DNA from: Paraburkholderia sp.
GTDB lineage: Bacteria; Pseudomonadota; Gammaproteobacteria; Burkholderiales; Burkholderiaceae
NCBI RefSeq assembly: GCF_004298475.1
Contig: NZ_SCRP01000025.1
Coordinates: 53,402-117,401 of the forward strand
Direction: 5' to 3'
DNA length: 64,000 nucleotides
Positions 50,644-59,469 of this stretch are shown here, in pieces (the stretch's first letter is position 1; the number at the start of each line of letters is the position of its first letter). The translations under genes and the position numbers were made by a program. The notes beneath the pieces are model-generated. The model saw nothing but the letters and a program-made list of their open reading frames with translations, searched no databases and was not told the DNA's origin.

Positions 50644-51294
50644 TCAAAGCACGCGGTTGTTCAACCACGGCTGGCGCACGAGGCGCTCGGCTTCGAACTC
50701 GCGGATCTTGTCGGCGTGACGCAGCGTGAGGCCGATGTCATCGAAGCCGTTCAGGAGGCAGTAGCGGCGGAACGCGGACACTTCGAACGGGTACTCCTTC
50801 GCGCCGTCCACCGTGCGCACGACCTGCTTGTCGAGGTCGATCGTCAGCTGGAAGCCCGTGAATGCGGTGGTTTCGTTGAACAGCGTGTCCACTTGCTGCT
50901 CGGTCAGCACGATCGGCAGCAGGCCGTTCTTGAAGCAGTTGTTGTAGAAGATGTCCGCGAAGCTCGGCGCGATGATCGCGCGAAAACCGTACTGCTGGAG
51001 CGCCCACGGCGCGTGTTCGCGCGAGCTGCCGCAGCCGAAGTTCTTGCGCGCGAGCAGCACCGATGCGCCGTGGTAGCGCGGCTGGTTCAGCACGAAGTCG
51101 GGATTGAGCGGACGCTTCGAGTTGTCCTGACCCGGCTCGCCGTGGTCGAGGTAACGCCATTCGTCGAAGGCGTTCGGGCCGAAGCCGGTGCGCTGGATCG
51201 ACTTGAGGAACTGCTTCGGAATGATCGCGTCCGTGTCCACGTTCTCGCGATCGAGCGGCGCCACGACGCCGGTGTGTACGATGAATTTATCCAT
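50644..51294 (-). CDS. leuD: 3-isopropylmalate dehydratase small subunit
   Basis: LeuD with LeuC isomerises 2-isopropylmalate to 3-isopropylmalate. 216 residues, the normal size. It begins [30 protein letters not shown] and contains the swivel-domain motif [18 protein letters not shown] at 51294 is the conserved start; an upstream in-frame extension of 24 residues is unlike the family. It follows the small lipoprotein gene by 79 bp. Confidence 0.97.
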   Translation of the reverse strand: MDKFIVHTGVVAPLDRENVDTDAIIPKQFLKSIQRTGFGPNAFDEWRYLDHGEPGQDNSKRPLNPDFVLNQPRYHGASVLLARKNFGCGSSREHAPWALQQYGFRAIIAPSFADIFYNNCFKNGLLPIVLTEQQVDTLFNETTAFTGFQLTIDLDKQVVRTVDGAKEYPFEVSAFRRYCLLNGFDDIGLTLRHADKIREFEAERLVRQPWLNNRVL

Positions 51295-51373
51295 GATCCG
51301 TGATCCAGAAGGATGCTGGGCGAGCCAGGGCGCGGACGCGGTCCGCGCTGCCAGGCCGTCGCTCACGCGGAAA

Positions 51374-51514
51374 TTAGAGCGCGTGCTGCACCGTGCGCGC
51401 CGAATTGGTGATGTCCTCGCCGAAGCCGGCCACCGTGTTGCAGCCCGTCAGGGCAAAAAGCGCACCCGCCAGCGAAATGAGCGCGGCTCGACGCCAGAAA
51501 ATGCCTGCCGTCAT
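51374..51514 (-). CDS. Entericidin-like small lipoprotein between leuC and leuD
   Basis: A 46-residue lipoprotein of the entericidin A/B type. A basic N-terminus ([15 protein letters not shown]) and hydrophobic stretch end in the lipobox LTGC with Cys25. The short mature tail [18 protein letters not shown] matches entericidins, which in E. coli form a bacteriolytic antidote/toxin pair. ATG at 51514 lies 4 bp after the leuC stop, so it is co-transcribed with the leucine genes. Similar genes occur at this spot in other Burkholderia (from memory). The physiological role is unknown; it may be an ordinary outer-membrane lipoprotein. Confidence 0.85.
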   Translation of the reverse strand: MTAGIFWRRAALISLAGALFALTGCNTVAGFGEDITNSARTVQHAL

Positions 51515-51518
51515 GGCT

Positions 51519-52928
51519 TTATCCCAGCTTGCGAATATCAACGAAATGGCCTTCGATCGCCGCGGCCGCAGCCATGGCCGGGCTCACGAGGTGCGTGCGT
51601 CCGCCCGCGCCTTGACGGCCTTCGAAATTGCGATTCGACGTCGACGCACAGCGCTCGCCCGGCTCCAGCCGGTCGGCGTTCATGGCGAGGCACATCGAGC
51701 AGCCCGGCTCGCGCCACTCGAAACCGGCATCGACGAACACCTTGTCGAGCCCTTCGCGCTCGGCCTGCGCCTTCACGAGACCCGAGCCCGGCACCACCAG
51801 CGCGAGACGGATGTTCGGCGCCACGCGGCGGCCGAGCTTCTTGACGACGTAGGCGGCGGCGCGCAGGTCTTCGATGCGCGCGTTCGTGCACGAACCGATG
51901 AAAATCTTGTCCGGCTTGATCGACTCGATCGGCGTGTTCGGTTCGAGCGCCATGTAGTGCAGCGCGCGCTCCATCGCGTCGCGCTTGACCGGATCCTTCT
52001 CGCGCTCGGGATCGGGCACGCGGCCGTCCACCGACGTGACCATCTCCGGCGACGTGCCCCACGTGACCTGCGGCACGATTTCGGCGGCATTCAGCTCGAC
52101 CACGCGGTCGAACTGCGCGCCTTCGTCGGAGCGGAACGTCTTCCAGTATTCGACGGCCTGATTCCACTCCGCGCCCTGCGGCGAGAACGGACGGTTTTTC
52201 AGGTAATCGACCGTGGTGTCATCCACGGCGACCATGCCGGCGCGCGCGCCCGCTTCGATCGCCATGTTGCAGACGGTCATGCGGCCTTCCATGGTGAGCG
52301 CGCGGATCGTCGAGCCGCCGAATTCCATGGCGTAGCCCGTGCCGCCCGCAGTGCCGATCTTGCCGATGATGGCGAGCACGATGTCCTTCGCGGTGCAACC
52401 GCGCGGCAATGTGCCCTCCACTTTCACGAGCATGTTCTTGCTCTTTTTCTGCAGCAGCGTTTGCGTGGCGAGCACGTGCTCGACTTCCGACGTGCCGATG
52501 CCGTGCGCGAGCGCGCCGAACGCGCCGTGGGTGGATGTGTGCGAGTCGCCGCAGACGATCGTCATGCCCGGCAGCGTCGCACCCTGTTCCGGGCCGACGA
52601 TATGGACGATGCCCTGGCGCCGGTCGGTCATCTTGAACTGCGTGATGCCGTAGGCGTCGCAGTTCGTGTCGAGCGTGTCGACCTGGAGCTTCGAGACGGG
52701 ATCGGCGATGCCGTGGCTGCGGTCGGTGGTGGGCACGTTATGGTCGGAAACGGCCAGATTCGCGCTGATGCGCCAGACCGGGCGCTCGTGTATCTTCAGG
52801 CCCTCGAAGGCCTGCGGACTGGTGACTTCGTGCAGCAGATGACGGTCGATATAGAGGAGCGTCGTGCCGTCGTCTTCGGTGTGGACCACATGGGAGTCCC
52901 ACAACTTGTCGTAGAGCGTCTTTGCCAT
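51519..52928 (-). CDS. leuC: 3-isopropylmalate dehydratase large subunit
   Basis: LeuC is the iron-sulfur subunit of isopropylmalate isomerase. 469 residues of the aconitase family. Cluster ligands are in [14 protein letters not shown] and in [11 protein letters not shown]; the substrate segments [21 protein letters not shown] and [12 protein letters not shown] are typical. The ATG at 52928 opens [10 protein letters not shown] as in the family. First gene of the leu operon; its promoter must lie in the spacer at 52929-53242. leuA is not in the window. Confidence 0.97.
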   Translation of the reverse strand: MAKTLYDKLWDSHVVHTEDDGTTLLYIDRHLLHEVTSPQAFEGLKIHERPVWRISANLAVSDHNVPTTDRSHGIADPVSKLQVDTLDTNCDAYGITQFKMTDRRQGIVHIVGPEQGATLPGMTIVCGDSHTSTHGAFGALAHGIGTSEVEHVLATQTLLQKKSKNMLVKVEGTLPRGCTAKDIVLAIIGKIGTAGGTGYAMEFGGSTIRALTMEGRMTVCNMAIEAGARAGMVAVDDTTVDYLKNRPFSPQGAEWNQAVEYWKTFRSDEGAQFDRVVELNAAEIVPQVTWGTSPEMVTSVDGRVPDPEREKDPVKRDAMERALHYMALEPNTPIESIKPDKIFIGSCTNARIEDLRAAAYVVKKLGRRVAPNIRLALVVPGSGLVKAQAEREGLDKVFVDAGFEWREPGCSMCLAMNADRLEPGERCASTSNRNFEGRQGAGGRTHLVSPAMAAAAAIEGHFVDIRKLG

Positions 52929-53242
52929 GATATGCGGGGAATAAATGACTGCGGGGCAATACGGTGTCGAACGATTATGCCACGCGAAACCTGCGCGCTG
53001 TGGGCGCACGATTTAAAAAGTCGATAAAAAACAGTGAGTTGGGTGGTAGTGGCAATACCTGTATCGGTATTACCCGGTAGAGAATATTAGAGAATCAGCT
53101 TTTGGGGCGGCGAGGCTGGAAGAGAAACGTCGGGCGCTTTCATTTTTCAGTCGTGCCGTCCGCGTAGCATGACGCTCGTTGCGTCGGCCCACAGGTGAGC
53201 CAGACGTGCGAGTGAAATAAAACCAGAACGGGGAATTGAATA
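52929..53242. other. leuC leader and divergent promoter region
   Basis: This 314-bp spacer lies between the divergent leuC and DUF3761 genes. The part 53010-53110 is AT-richer (aaaaagtcgataaaaaacag, then ttagagaatcag) and probably contains both promoters. An imperfect palindrome ATACCTGTATCGGTAT near 53055 could be a regulator site. No transcription terminator or RNA gene was recognised. Confidence 0.4.
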
Positions 53243-53557
53243 ATGGGGATCAGCCTGAGTGGCGGCAGTCATGCCGCACAGATGCTTGCCGCAGTCCGTT
53301 GCTCCAGTCTCGTGGCATTGCTGGCGCTCGCGAGCGCCGCCCACGCCTACCAGCCGCCCTCTCCCGACGAGTCTCAACTGCAGGAGCACGGCCACTACGT
53401 CAACCGCGACGGAAATGTCGTGCACTCGCCTGCTCACTCCCGAAATGGCGGCATGCCGGCCGGCGCCACCGCGAAGTGTCGCGACGGAACGTATAGCTTC
53501 AGCCAGCATCGCTCGGGCACCTGCTCGCGTCATCACGGTGTCGCCGAGTGGAAATAG
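53243..53557 (+). CDS. DUF3761 small secreted protein
   Basis: A 104-residue exported protein of the DUF3761 family, function unknown. A signal peptide (VRCSSLVALLALASAAHA) ends near residue 35. The mature domain has the family pattern HYVNRDGNVVHSPAH, then GATAKCRDGTYSFSQH, then RSGTCSRHHGVAEW, with two Cys likely to form a disulfide. GGGGA precedes the ATG at 53243; an ATG 13 codons downstream (53282) would give a shorter, more typical signal peptide and is equally possible. It marks the left border of the sulfur/SAM cluster and is convergent with it. Confidence 0.85.
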   Translation: MGISLSGGSHAAQMLAAVRCSSLVALLALASAAHAYQPPSPDESQLQEHGHYVNRDGNVVHSPAHSRNGGMPAGATAKCRDGTYSFSQHRSGTCSRHHGVAEWK

Positions 53558-53637
53558 CGTTGTGTCGGGAGCCGCGATTTCTACACGGTAAAAACGCGGT
53601 CGCAGCCTTCTCGCGCAGGCCCGATCGTTTGACCGTG

Positions 53638-54852
53638 TCAGGTCTGTTCGCCGGACGATTCCAGGACCCGCCAGTAACGCCAGCGCAGGCGGATCGCGCT
53701 AACAACGATCGCCGAGCCGACGAACATGATTGCCACGAAGTGCCACATGTTCTGCTCAACGAAGCTGGCCAGCAGGCTGCTCAGCGTGGCGCACGACACC
53801 ATGGCGGTGGCGAACATCGCCATCTTGGCACCGGCCGGCTCGACGCTTCCGTCGATTGCCATGCGCTGGAACGTCGCGAACGTCAGGCCATTCCCCACGT
53901 TGTAGACGAATACCCCGGCCAACAATGGCCACACCGATTCGGAAACCCAACCGGGCAGCATGACAAGCAGGCCACCGGCGAGCGCGAGCGTGATGCCGGC
54001 GCGCGTGAAGCCGCCCTTTCGCAGCGCCGATGTCTGCCCGCTTATCACGACCGCGCCGATCATGAAGCCTGCGAACACCAGCAGTTGGGTCAACCCGTAC
54101 TGAATGGGACTGTAGCCCCGCAAGTCGAGCAGCAGATGCGGACTGGATACGATCCATGCCATCGTGCCGCCGAACAGGATCGCGGCGGACACGGTATTGA
54201 CCGTAAAGGCAGGATTGCGAAGTAGGCGGCCGTAGCGCGCCATGATCTCGCCCGTTCGCAGCGCGGTACGGCTGTGTGCCTTCTGACTTTCCGGCACGAG
54301 CCAGGCTATCAGCAGTACGGCGATCATGGCCGCCACACCGATCAGCCCGAAAATGGGCCGCCATGCCCACCACTCGACGACAATGCCGCCGAGCGTGGGG
54401 CCGAAGGCCGGCGCCAGCACGGTGAGGAGGCTCATCAAGCCGAGCGCTCTGACAGCCTCTGCCTCGTCCATCGTTTCGTGGATCATCGCGTAGCCGCACA
54501 CAGCGACGGCGGCTACGGTTGTCCCCTGAAAGAAACGTGCGGTCAGGAAAACCGCGATGTCGCTGGTTGTGGCGCAGACCAGCGAACTTGCGCAGAACAG
54601 CGCGCCCCAAAGCAGCAGCACCGGCTTGCGTCCAAAACGATCGGAGATCGGACCCAGCAGCAGATTGAACACAGCGCCACCGAGAAACCACAGCGTCAGT
54701 GTCTGCTGACCCAGACGCGTATCTGCGGATAGATCGCTGCGCATGACCGGCAGCGCGGGCAGGAACATGTCGTTGGACAGATAGACGACGAGTTCGAACA
54801 GGGCCAGCAGGACGGGCGTCCAGGTCCGGGCGGAGCGCGAGGAGGTTGTCAT
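53638..54852 (-). CDS. MFS exporter of the MdfA/Bcr-CflA type
   Basis: A 404-residue major facilitator with 12 predicted helices. The first helix carries FELVVYLSNDMFLPALP with acidic residues Glu20 and Asp28, spaced like the drug/proton-coupling Glu26 and Asp34 of E. coli MdfA. The loop 2-3 motif is GPISDRFGRKPVLL. Such proteins are proton antiporters for drugs or small metabolites. It is the last gene of the seven-gene operon, 14 bp after the desulfurase gene, so it is the likely exporter of the cluster product. The ATG at 54852 avoids overlap with the upstream gene; the ribosome-binding site is weak. Confidence 0.88.
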   Translation of the reverse strand: MTTSSRSARTWTPVLLALFELVVYLSNDMFLPALPVMRSDLSADTRLGQQTLTLWFLGGAVFNLLLGPISDRFGRKPVLLLWGALFCASSLVCATTSDIAVFLTARFFQGTTVAAVAVCGYAMIHETMDEAEAVRALGLMSLLTVLAPAFGPTLGGIVVEWWAWRPIFGLIGVAAMIAVLLIAWLVPESQKAHSRTALRTGEIMARYGRLLRNPAFTVNTVSAAILFGGTMAWIVSSPHLLLDLRGYSPIQYGLTQLLVFAGFMIGAVVISGQTSALRKGGFTRAGITLALAGGLLVMLPGWVSESVWPLLAGVFVYNVGNGLTFATFQRMAIDGSVEPAGAKMAMFATAMVSCATLSSLLASFVEQNMWHFVAIMFVGSAIVVSAIRLRWRYWRVLESSGEQT

Positions 54853-54866
54853 GGTGGCCGGTCCGG

Positions 54867-56108
54867 TCAATGCATGAAGCGGGACGTTGGGCGTTCCTTC
54901 GTCCATGGTCCCGGTTTGACGCTGACCAGTGCCTCCGCCACCGTGTCAATATCGGCCAGTGTGTTGTAGACGCTGAACGATATGCGCACGGTACCCAGCA
55001 CACCCAGGCTGTCGACAAGCGGTATTGCACAATGCACGCCAGTGCGCACGGCAATATCGAAGCTGTTTAAATGATTTCCCACGTCGTAGGGATGCAGATC
55101 CCGAATGCCAAACGAAAGGATGCTGCCCTGTTCGCCGGGCGCACCGAACAGCTGTACGTGGGGCAGCGCGCCGAGCTGCTTCGCCGCGTGGGAGAACAGT
55201 GCCTGGTCGTGCCGATGAACCTCATCGAGGTCCAGAGCGGCGAGGTAGTCGGCCGCGCGAGCAAGTCCGACGGCGCCCGCCACGTTAGGCGTGCCGGCTT
55301 CGAAGCGATGCGGTGCTGGCAGGAAATGCGTCACACGCTCGTAATTGACGCCATACGCGACGCCGCCGCCTGTCTGGAACGGTGCGAGCCATTCCGTCTG
55401 GCGCGGGTTGACATACAGGACGCCGATGCCTTGCGGCCCATACATCTTGTGACCCGAGAAGCAGTAGAAGTCGACGTCGAGATCCTGCACATCCACTTTC
55501 ACATGCGCGATGGCCTGCGCGCCGTCTACCAGGACGGGAATATCGCGTTCGCGCGCCAGACGGGCCATGTCTCTCACCGGATTGGTGACGCCCAACACAT
55601 TGGACACATGGGCGATCGCAACCAGTCGGGTTTTGGGCGACAGCAGCGTCTGAAAGTCCTCCAGCCGGATCCGTCCCGTCGCGTCGATCGGCACCACATG
55701 CAGGGTGGCACCGGCTTCCTGGCAGGCCGTCTGCCAAGGCAGTAGATTGGAGTGGTGTTCCATACCAGTCACCACGACCTCGTCGCCCTGTTGCAAGCGT
55801 CGCTTGGCGAAATTCTGCGCGACGAAGTTAATCGCCTCGGTTGTACCCTTGGTAAAAATGATGCTGCTGGCCGACGCGGCATTGATGAACTGCGAAAGGG
55901 TCTGGCGACTGGCCTCGTAGGCTTCGTGTGATCGGGTGCTGAGCTTGTGGACGCTGCGCCCGACATTCGCATTGATATGACTGTAGTAATGCGTCATGGC
56001 ATCGATGACAGCGGCAGGTTTTTGTGTCGTTGCCGCGTTGTCGAGATAGATCAGGCTTTCTTCACGCGTGAAGATGGGGAAGTCTTTTTTGGCCTGGTTG
56101 ATGGACAC
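54867..56108 (-). CDS. SufS-type cysteine desulfurase / selenocysteine lyase
   Basis: A 413-residue class V aminotransferase-fold enzyme that removes sulfur from cysteine as a persulfide, or selenium from selenocysteine. PLP Lys221 is in CFSGHKMYGPQGIG; the cofactor-stacking His lies in GMEHHSN; the sulfur-accepting Cys360 is in RTGVHCAIPLV, where SufS has RTGHHCAQP. It is thus a complete group II desulfurase. No sufBCDE or other Fe-S genes are nearby, which argues against a housekeeping role and for sulfur delivery within this operon. It starts 33 bp after the gamma-synthase-like gene. Confidence 0.9.
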   Translation of the reverse strand: MSINQAKKDFPIFTREESLIYLDNAATTQKPAAVIDAMTHYYSHINANVGRSVHKLSTRSHEAYEASRQTLSQFINAASASSIIFTKGTTEAINFVAQNFAKRRLQQGDEVVVTGMEHHSNLLPWQTACQEAGATLHVVPIDATGRIRLEDFQTLLSPKTRLVAIAHVSNVLGVTNPVRDMARLARERDIPVLVDGAQAIAHVKVDVQDLDVDFYCFSGHKMYGPQGIGVLYVNPRQTEWLAPFQTGGGVAYGVNYERVTHFLPAPHRFEAGTPNVAGAVGLARAADYLAALDLDEVHRHDQALFSHAAKQLGALPHVQLFGAPGEQGSILSFGIRDLHPYDVGNHLNSFDIAVRTGVHCAIPLVDSLGVLGTVRISFSVYNTLADIDTVAEALVSVKPGPWTKERPTSRFMH

Positions 56109-56141
56109 GATGAGCCTTTGCTGGAAAAGATGAAGGTGGGG

Positions 56142-57263
56142 TTACAGATAGCGAGTCAGATCGGCGGACAGATCAGCGATATCCTCGATACCGACCGACA
56201 GGCGAATCAGGTTCGGGGTAATGCCGAGGCTGTGCTTGAGCTCGTCCGGCACGACGCGGTGTGTCATGAGCGCAGGACATTCGATCAGCGAGAACACGGC
56301 GCCGAGGCTCACCGCGCAATGGAAATACCTCAGGCCATGCATCAGCTCGGTGATGTCGCCGAGATACTCGAACGAGATGATCGCGCCGGGACCGGTCATC
56401 TGCCGCTTGCACAACGCGTGTTGCGGATGCGACTCGAGGCCGGGATAGATGACACGCGATATCTTCGGTGAGCGCTGAAGCAATTCGACCAGCGCCCGCG
56501 CGTTGGCGACCTGGCGCTCGACGCGCAGGCCCAGTGTCTTGACGCCCCGGTGGACCAGATAGCAGTCGAGCGGACCGGGCACCGCCCCCGTTACTGTGCG
56601 ATGCCGGGCAAGAACGCGATGAAATGACTCGTCGCGCGAAATCAGCGCGCCGCCGATGACATCGCCGTGACCGGCAAGGTATTTGGTCGTGCTGTAGAGA
56701 ACGAAATCAGCGCCAAAATCAAGCGGGCGCTGCAGATACGGACTGGCGAACGTGTTGTCCACCAGCACCAGTGCCTCGCGTCGTTTTGCGATCGCGCCGA
56801 TCGCCTGCAGATCAGCCAGTTTTAGCGTCGGGTTGGTGGGCGTCTCGATCCACACCAAGCGGATCCCGCCGGCGAGGGCAGCATCCACCGCATCCAGGTC
56901 GCTCATGTCGACCTTGCGGTGCCGCAGGCCGCTGGTCGCATCGAGCATCTGGAACAGATCAAGCGTCCCTCCATAGACATCGTCCGAGCACAGGAAAGTG
57001 TCGCCCGGACGCAGCAGGCTCAGCGCCGCAGCGCCTGCCGCCTGCCCAGAGGCAAAGGCGAGTGCGTGTGCGCCGCCTTCCAGTGCCGCCAGGCAGTGTT
57101 CAAGCGCTTCACGCGTCGGATTCTCACCTCGACCGTAGAAATAGCGCAGCGGCGCCTGATTTTCCTGCGCGAACGTCGAAGCCAGATGAAGGGGCGGGAC
57201 GACCGCCCCCGTGACCGGATCCGGCCTCTGGCCGACATGTACCGCGATCGTATCGAATTGCAT
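56142..57263 (-). CDS. Cys/Met-metabolism PLP enzyme (cystathionine gamma-synthase/lyase family)
   Basis: A 373-residue fold-type I PLP enzyme. The phosphate-binding YFYGRGENPTREALE (Tyr43, Arg45), Tyr98 in DDVYGGT, Asp169 in LVDNTFASPYLQ and PLP Lys194 in YSTTKYLAGHGD are all present, so it should be active. Family members act as cystathionine gamma-synthase, gamma-lyase, methionine gamma-lyase or sulfhydrylase, and these cannot be separated by eye. It is distinct from metZ in this window. Its ATG overlaps the upstream ahcY-like stop (TGATG). Next to SAH hydrolase and a cysteine desulfurase it probably handles homocysteine or cystathionine; that is inference. Confidence 0.88.
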   Translation of the reverse strand: MQFDTIAVHVGQRPDPVTGAVVPPLHLASTFAQENQAPLRYFYGRGENPTREALEHCLAALEGGAHALAFASGQAAGAAALSLLRPGDTFLCSDDVYGGTLDLFQMLDATSGLRHRKVDMSDLDAVDAALAGGIRLVWIETPTNPTLKLADLQAIGAIAKRREALVLVDNTFASPYLQRPLDFGADFVLYSTTKYLAGHGDVIGGALISRDESFHRVLARHRTVTGAVPGPLDCYLVHRGVKTLGLRVERQVANARALVELLQRSPKISRVIYPGLESHPQHALCKRQMTGPGAIISFEYLGDITELMHGLRYFHCAVSLGAVFSLIECPALMTHRVVPDELKHSLGITPNLIRLSVGIEDIADLSADLTRYL

Positions 57264-58552
57264 CAGGCGACGCTCTCGACTTCGAGGCTCTTCTTCGTGC
57301 CTTCTTCCCACGCGTCGAGATAGCTTTGCTGCTCCGGCGTGAGCACATCGATCTCGATGTTGCGCGAAGCGAGCTTCATCGCTGCGATCATTGTGTCGAT
57401 TTCCGGTGGCATGTCCAGCACGCTGATCGGCAGGTCCGGATGCTTGACGAGATATTCGCAGCCTAGCGCCTGGTTTGCGAACGACATGTCCATCACTTCC
57501 GCCGGGTGTCCCTCGGCCGCACAGAGATTGACGAGGCGCCCCTCGGCCAGTACCGAAATGCGCTGTCCGCTCGCGAGCGTAAACTGCTCGATATCCCGGC
57601 GAATTTTCTGGGTGCCCGAGGACAGATCGCGCAGGCGAACGAGGTCGATCTCGCAATCGAAGTGACCGGCGTTGGCGAGCACAATGTTGTCCTTCATGGC
57701 GGCGAAGTGACGGTCGTCGATGACCGATTTGTTGCCCGTCACCGTGACGAACACGTCGCCGAGCGGAGCAGCCTGCTCCATCGGCATGACGCGAAAGCCC
57801 TCCATGACCGCTTCGAGCGCACGGACCGGATCAATCTCGGTGACGATCACGTCGGCACCCATCCCTGCCGCGCGCATGGCTACGCCACGCCCGCACATGC
57901 CGAACCCGGCCACGACGAATTTCTTGCCGGCCAGCAACATGTTGGTCGCGCGCAGGATCGCGTCGACGGTTGATTGACCGGTGCCGTACCGGTTGTCGAA
58001 CATATGCTTGGTCTTGGAGTCGTTGATCGCAATGATTGGATACCTGAGTCCGCCCATGCGCTCCAGGTTCTTCACCCGGATCACGCCGGTAGTGGTTTCC
58101 TCGAGTCCACCGACGATGTTCGTGGCAGCGGACGCATAGTCCGAGTGCAGCAGCTTGGTGAGATCGCCGCCGTCATCGATTACCACATGCGGTTGCGCGT
58201 CGAGCACCATATAGCAGTGACTTTCATAGGTCTTCAGATCCTCGCCGTGAATCGCGTAGACGTGTACGCCCTGCGACGAAAGATAGGCAGTAACCGGATC
58301 TTGCGTGCTGATCGGATTGGATGCGCAGAGGTACACTTTGGCGCCGCCAGCGCGCAGCGTCTCAATCAGGTTGGAGGTCTCGGCCGTGATATGCAGGCAT
58401 GCGCCGATGACGCGGCCCGCCAGCGGTCGCTCGCGCTCGAAGCGGCGGCGAATCGATTCGAGAACGGGCATGTTGCGCCGTGCCCACTCGGTCAGTTCAC
58501 GACCTTCATTGGCCAGGTTAATGTCGGCGATATGAGACGGATGCGTGTGCAT
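57263..58552 (-). CDS. ahcY: S-adenosylhomocysteine hydrolase, short archaeal-type
   Basis: SAH hydrolase splits S-adenosylhomocysteine to adenosine and homocysteine, relieving methyltransferase inhibition. 429 residues, against roughly 470 for the usual beta-proteobacterial enzyme. Substrate blocks LHITAETSNL, IDDGGDLTKLL, GGLEETTTGV and INDSKTKHMFDNRYGTGQS are intact, as is the NAD loop GFGMCGRG (216-223). It ends SYLDAWEEGTKK like archaeal and Thermotoga enzymes instead of the KPDHYRY end. It is therefore probably a second, acquired copy dedicated to this operon. AAGGA lies 6 nt upstream of the ATG at 58552. Confidence 0.93.
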   Translation of the reverse strand: MHTHPSHIADINLANEGRELTEWARRNMPVLESIRRRFERERPLAGRVIGACLHITAETSNLIETLRAGGAKVYLCASNPISTQDPVTAYLSSQGVHVYAIHGEDLKTYESHCYMVLDAQPHVVIDDGGDLTKLLHSDYASAATNIVGGLEETTTGVIRVKNLERMGGLRYPIIAINDSKTKHMFDNRYGTGQSTVDAILRATNMLLAGKKFVVAGFGMCGRGVAMRAAGMGADVIVTEIDPVRALEAVMEGFRVMPMEQAAPLGDVFVTVTGNKSVIDDRHFAAMKDNIVLANAGHFDCEIDLVRLRDLSSGTQKIRRDIEQFTLASGQRISVLAEGRLVNLCAAEGHPAEVMDMSFANQALGCEYLVKHPDLPISVLDMPPEIDTMIAAMKLASRNIEIDVLTPEQQSYLDAWEEGTKKSLEVESVA

Positions 58553-58604
58553 GCAGGTTCCTTGTCTAGAGCAACGAAAATGAAGAAAGGGATGGCTTGG
58601 CCGC

Positions 58605-59447
58605 TTATCGTCTGGCGGAGAAGCACAGGGCATGTGAGGGCAGCGATACCGTGCCGTCCGCACGCACGAAGTGGCCAGCCGTTTCGGCGAACTTCGTCCA
58701 TAGGGCGGCGAGCCGTTCCGGCGAAGCGCGTTCGGCGATGGCCGCACCGATACCGGGTGGAATCAGGTCGCGCGAGAATTCGACGAATTCAGTCAACGTC
58801 TCGAACATGAATGGTGCGACGACCTGTTCGCAACGAGTCTGCTTGAAGCCCGCGGCGTCCAGCTCGGCGAGCACGGCCCGCTCGTCGGCCATGCTGAACG
58901 GATTGGGCTTGCCTGGCGGCGGTGGCGGCAGATCCAGCTCGCGTGCGAAGAAGCCGACGGCGAGACTGATCACAGGTACCTGGCCCGGCGTACTCCAGGT
59001 AGAAAACACAAGTCGCCCGCCGGGTGTCATGGCTTCCCGAAGGCGCAGCAGGCACGCCTGCCGATTCGGCATGAACATCAGCCCGAACCGGCTCGTCACG
59101 ACCTCGAAGCGCGAATCCGGCACGAAATGTTCGGCATCGGCCGCGACGAACGATACGTTCGCGACCTTACCCTGGCGCCGCCGCGCTACCGCGATCATTT
59201 CTTCGGAGACGTCGATACCTGTCACATGGCCGGTGGACCCCACCTGTGCCGCGATGCTCAAGGCCGGCTCACCGAGGCCCGTCGCCACGTCGAGAACGCG
59301 ATCACCAACTTCGAGGGCCGCGCTGTCAATCAGCGTACGGCTGACATGGCTTGCGCCGCGTTCGAATGCGTCGCCCCAATGCTCCCATGCTTGAGCGAGC
59401 GTATTCCATATTTCCCGCTGCTCCTGGCTCGCGGATGTCGTCTTCAT
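58605..59447 (-). CDS. Class I SAM-dependent methyltransferase
   Basis: A 280-residue Rossmann-fold methyltransferase of the UbiE/Methyltransf_11 type. Motif I is VLDVATGLGEPALSIA (51-66), the ribose-binding acidic residue follows in TGIDVSEEM (Asp79), then ADAEHF, and motif III-like MTPGGRLVFSTWS. The acceptor is unknown: C-, N-, O- and S-methylating enzymes share this layout. The C-terminal region contains FEFSRDL-like FVEFSRDLIPPG. In the operon its by-product SAH would be consumed by the adjoining hydrolase. ATG 59447 is preferred to one two codons earlier because AAGGA then has 6 nt spacing. Confidence 0.88.
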   Translation of the reverse strand: MKTTSASQEQREIWNTLAQAWEHWGDAFERGASHVSRTLIDSAALEVGDRVLDVATGLGEPALSIAAQVGSTGHVTGIDVSEEMIAVARRRQGKVANVSFVAADAEHFVPDSRFEVVTSRFGLMFMPNRQACLLRLREAMTPGGRLVFSTWSTPGQVPVISLAVGFFARELDLPPPPPGKPNPFSMADERAVLAELDAAGFKQTRCEQVVAPFMFETLTEFVEFSRDLIPPGIGAAIAERASPERLAALWTKFAETAGHFVRADGTVSLPSHALCFSARR

Positions 59448-59469
59448 ATGCATTCCTTATAGGTGGCAC

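Noticed and set aside
58553-58604. Possible SAH riboswitch before the ahcY-like gene
   Set aside because: The gap from the methyltransferase gene is only 52 bp and shows no SAH-riboswitch core; the gene is internal to an operon.
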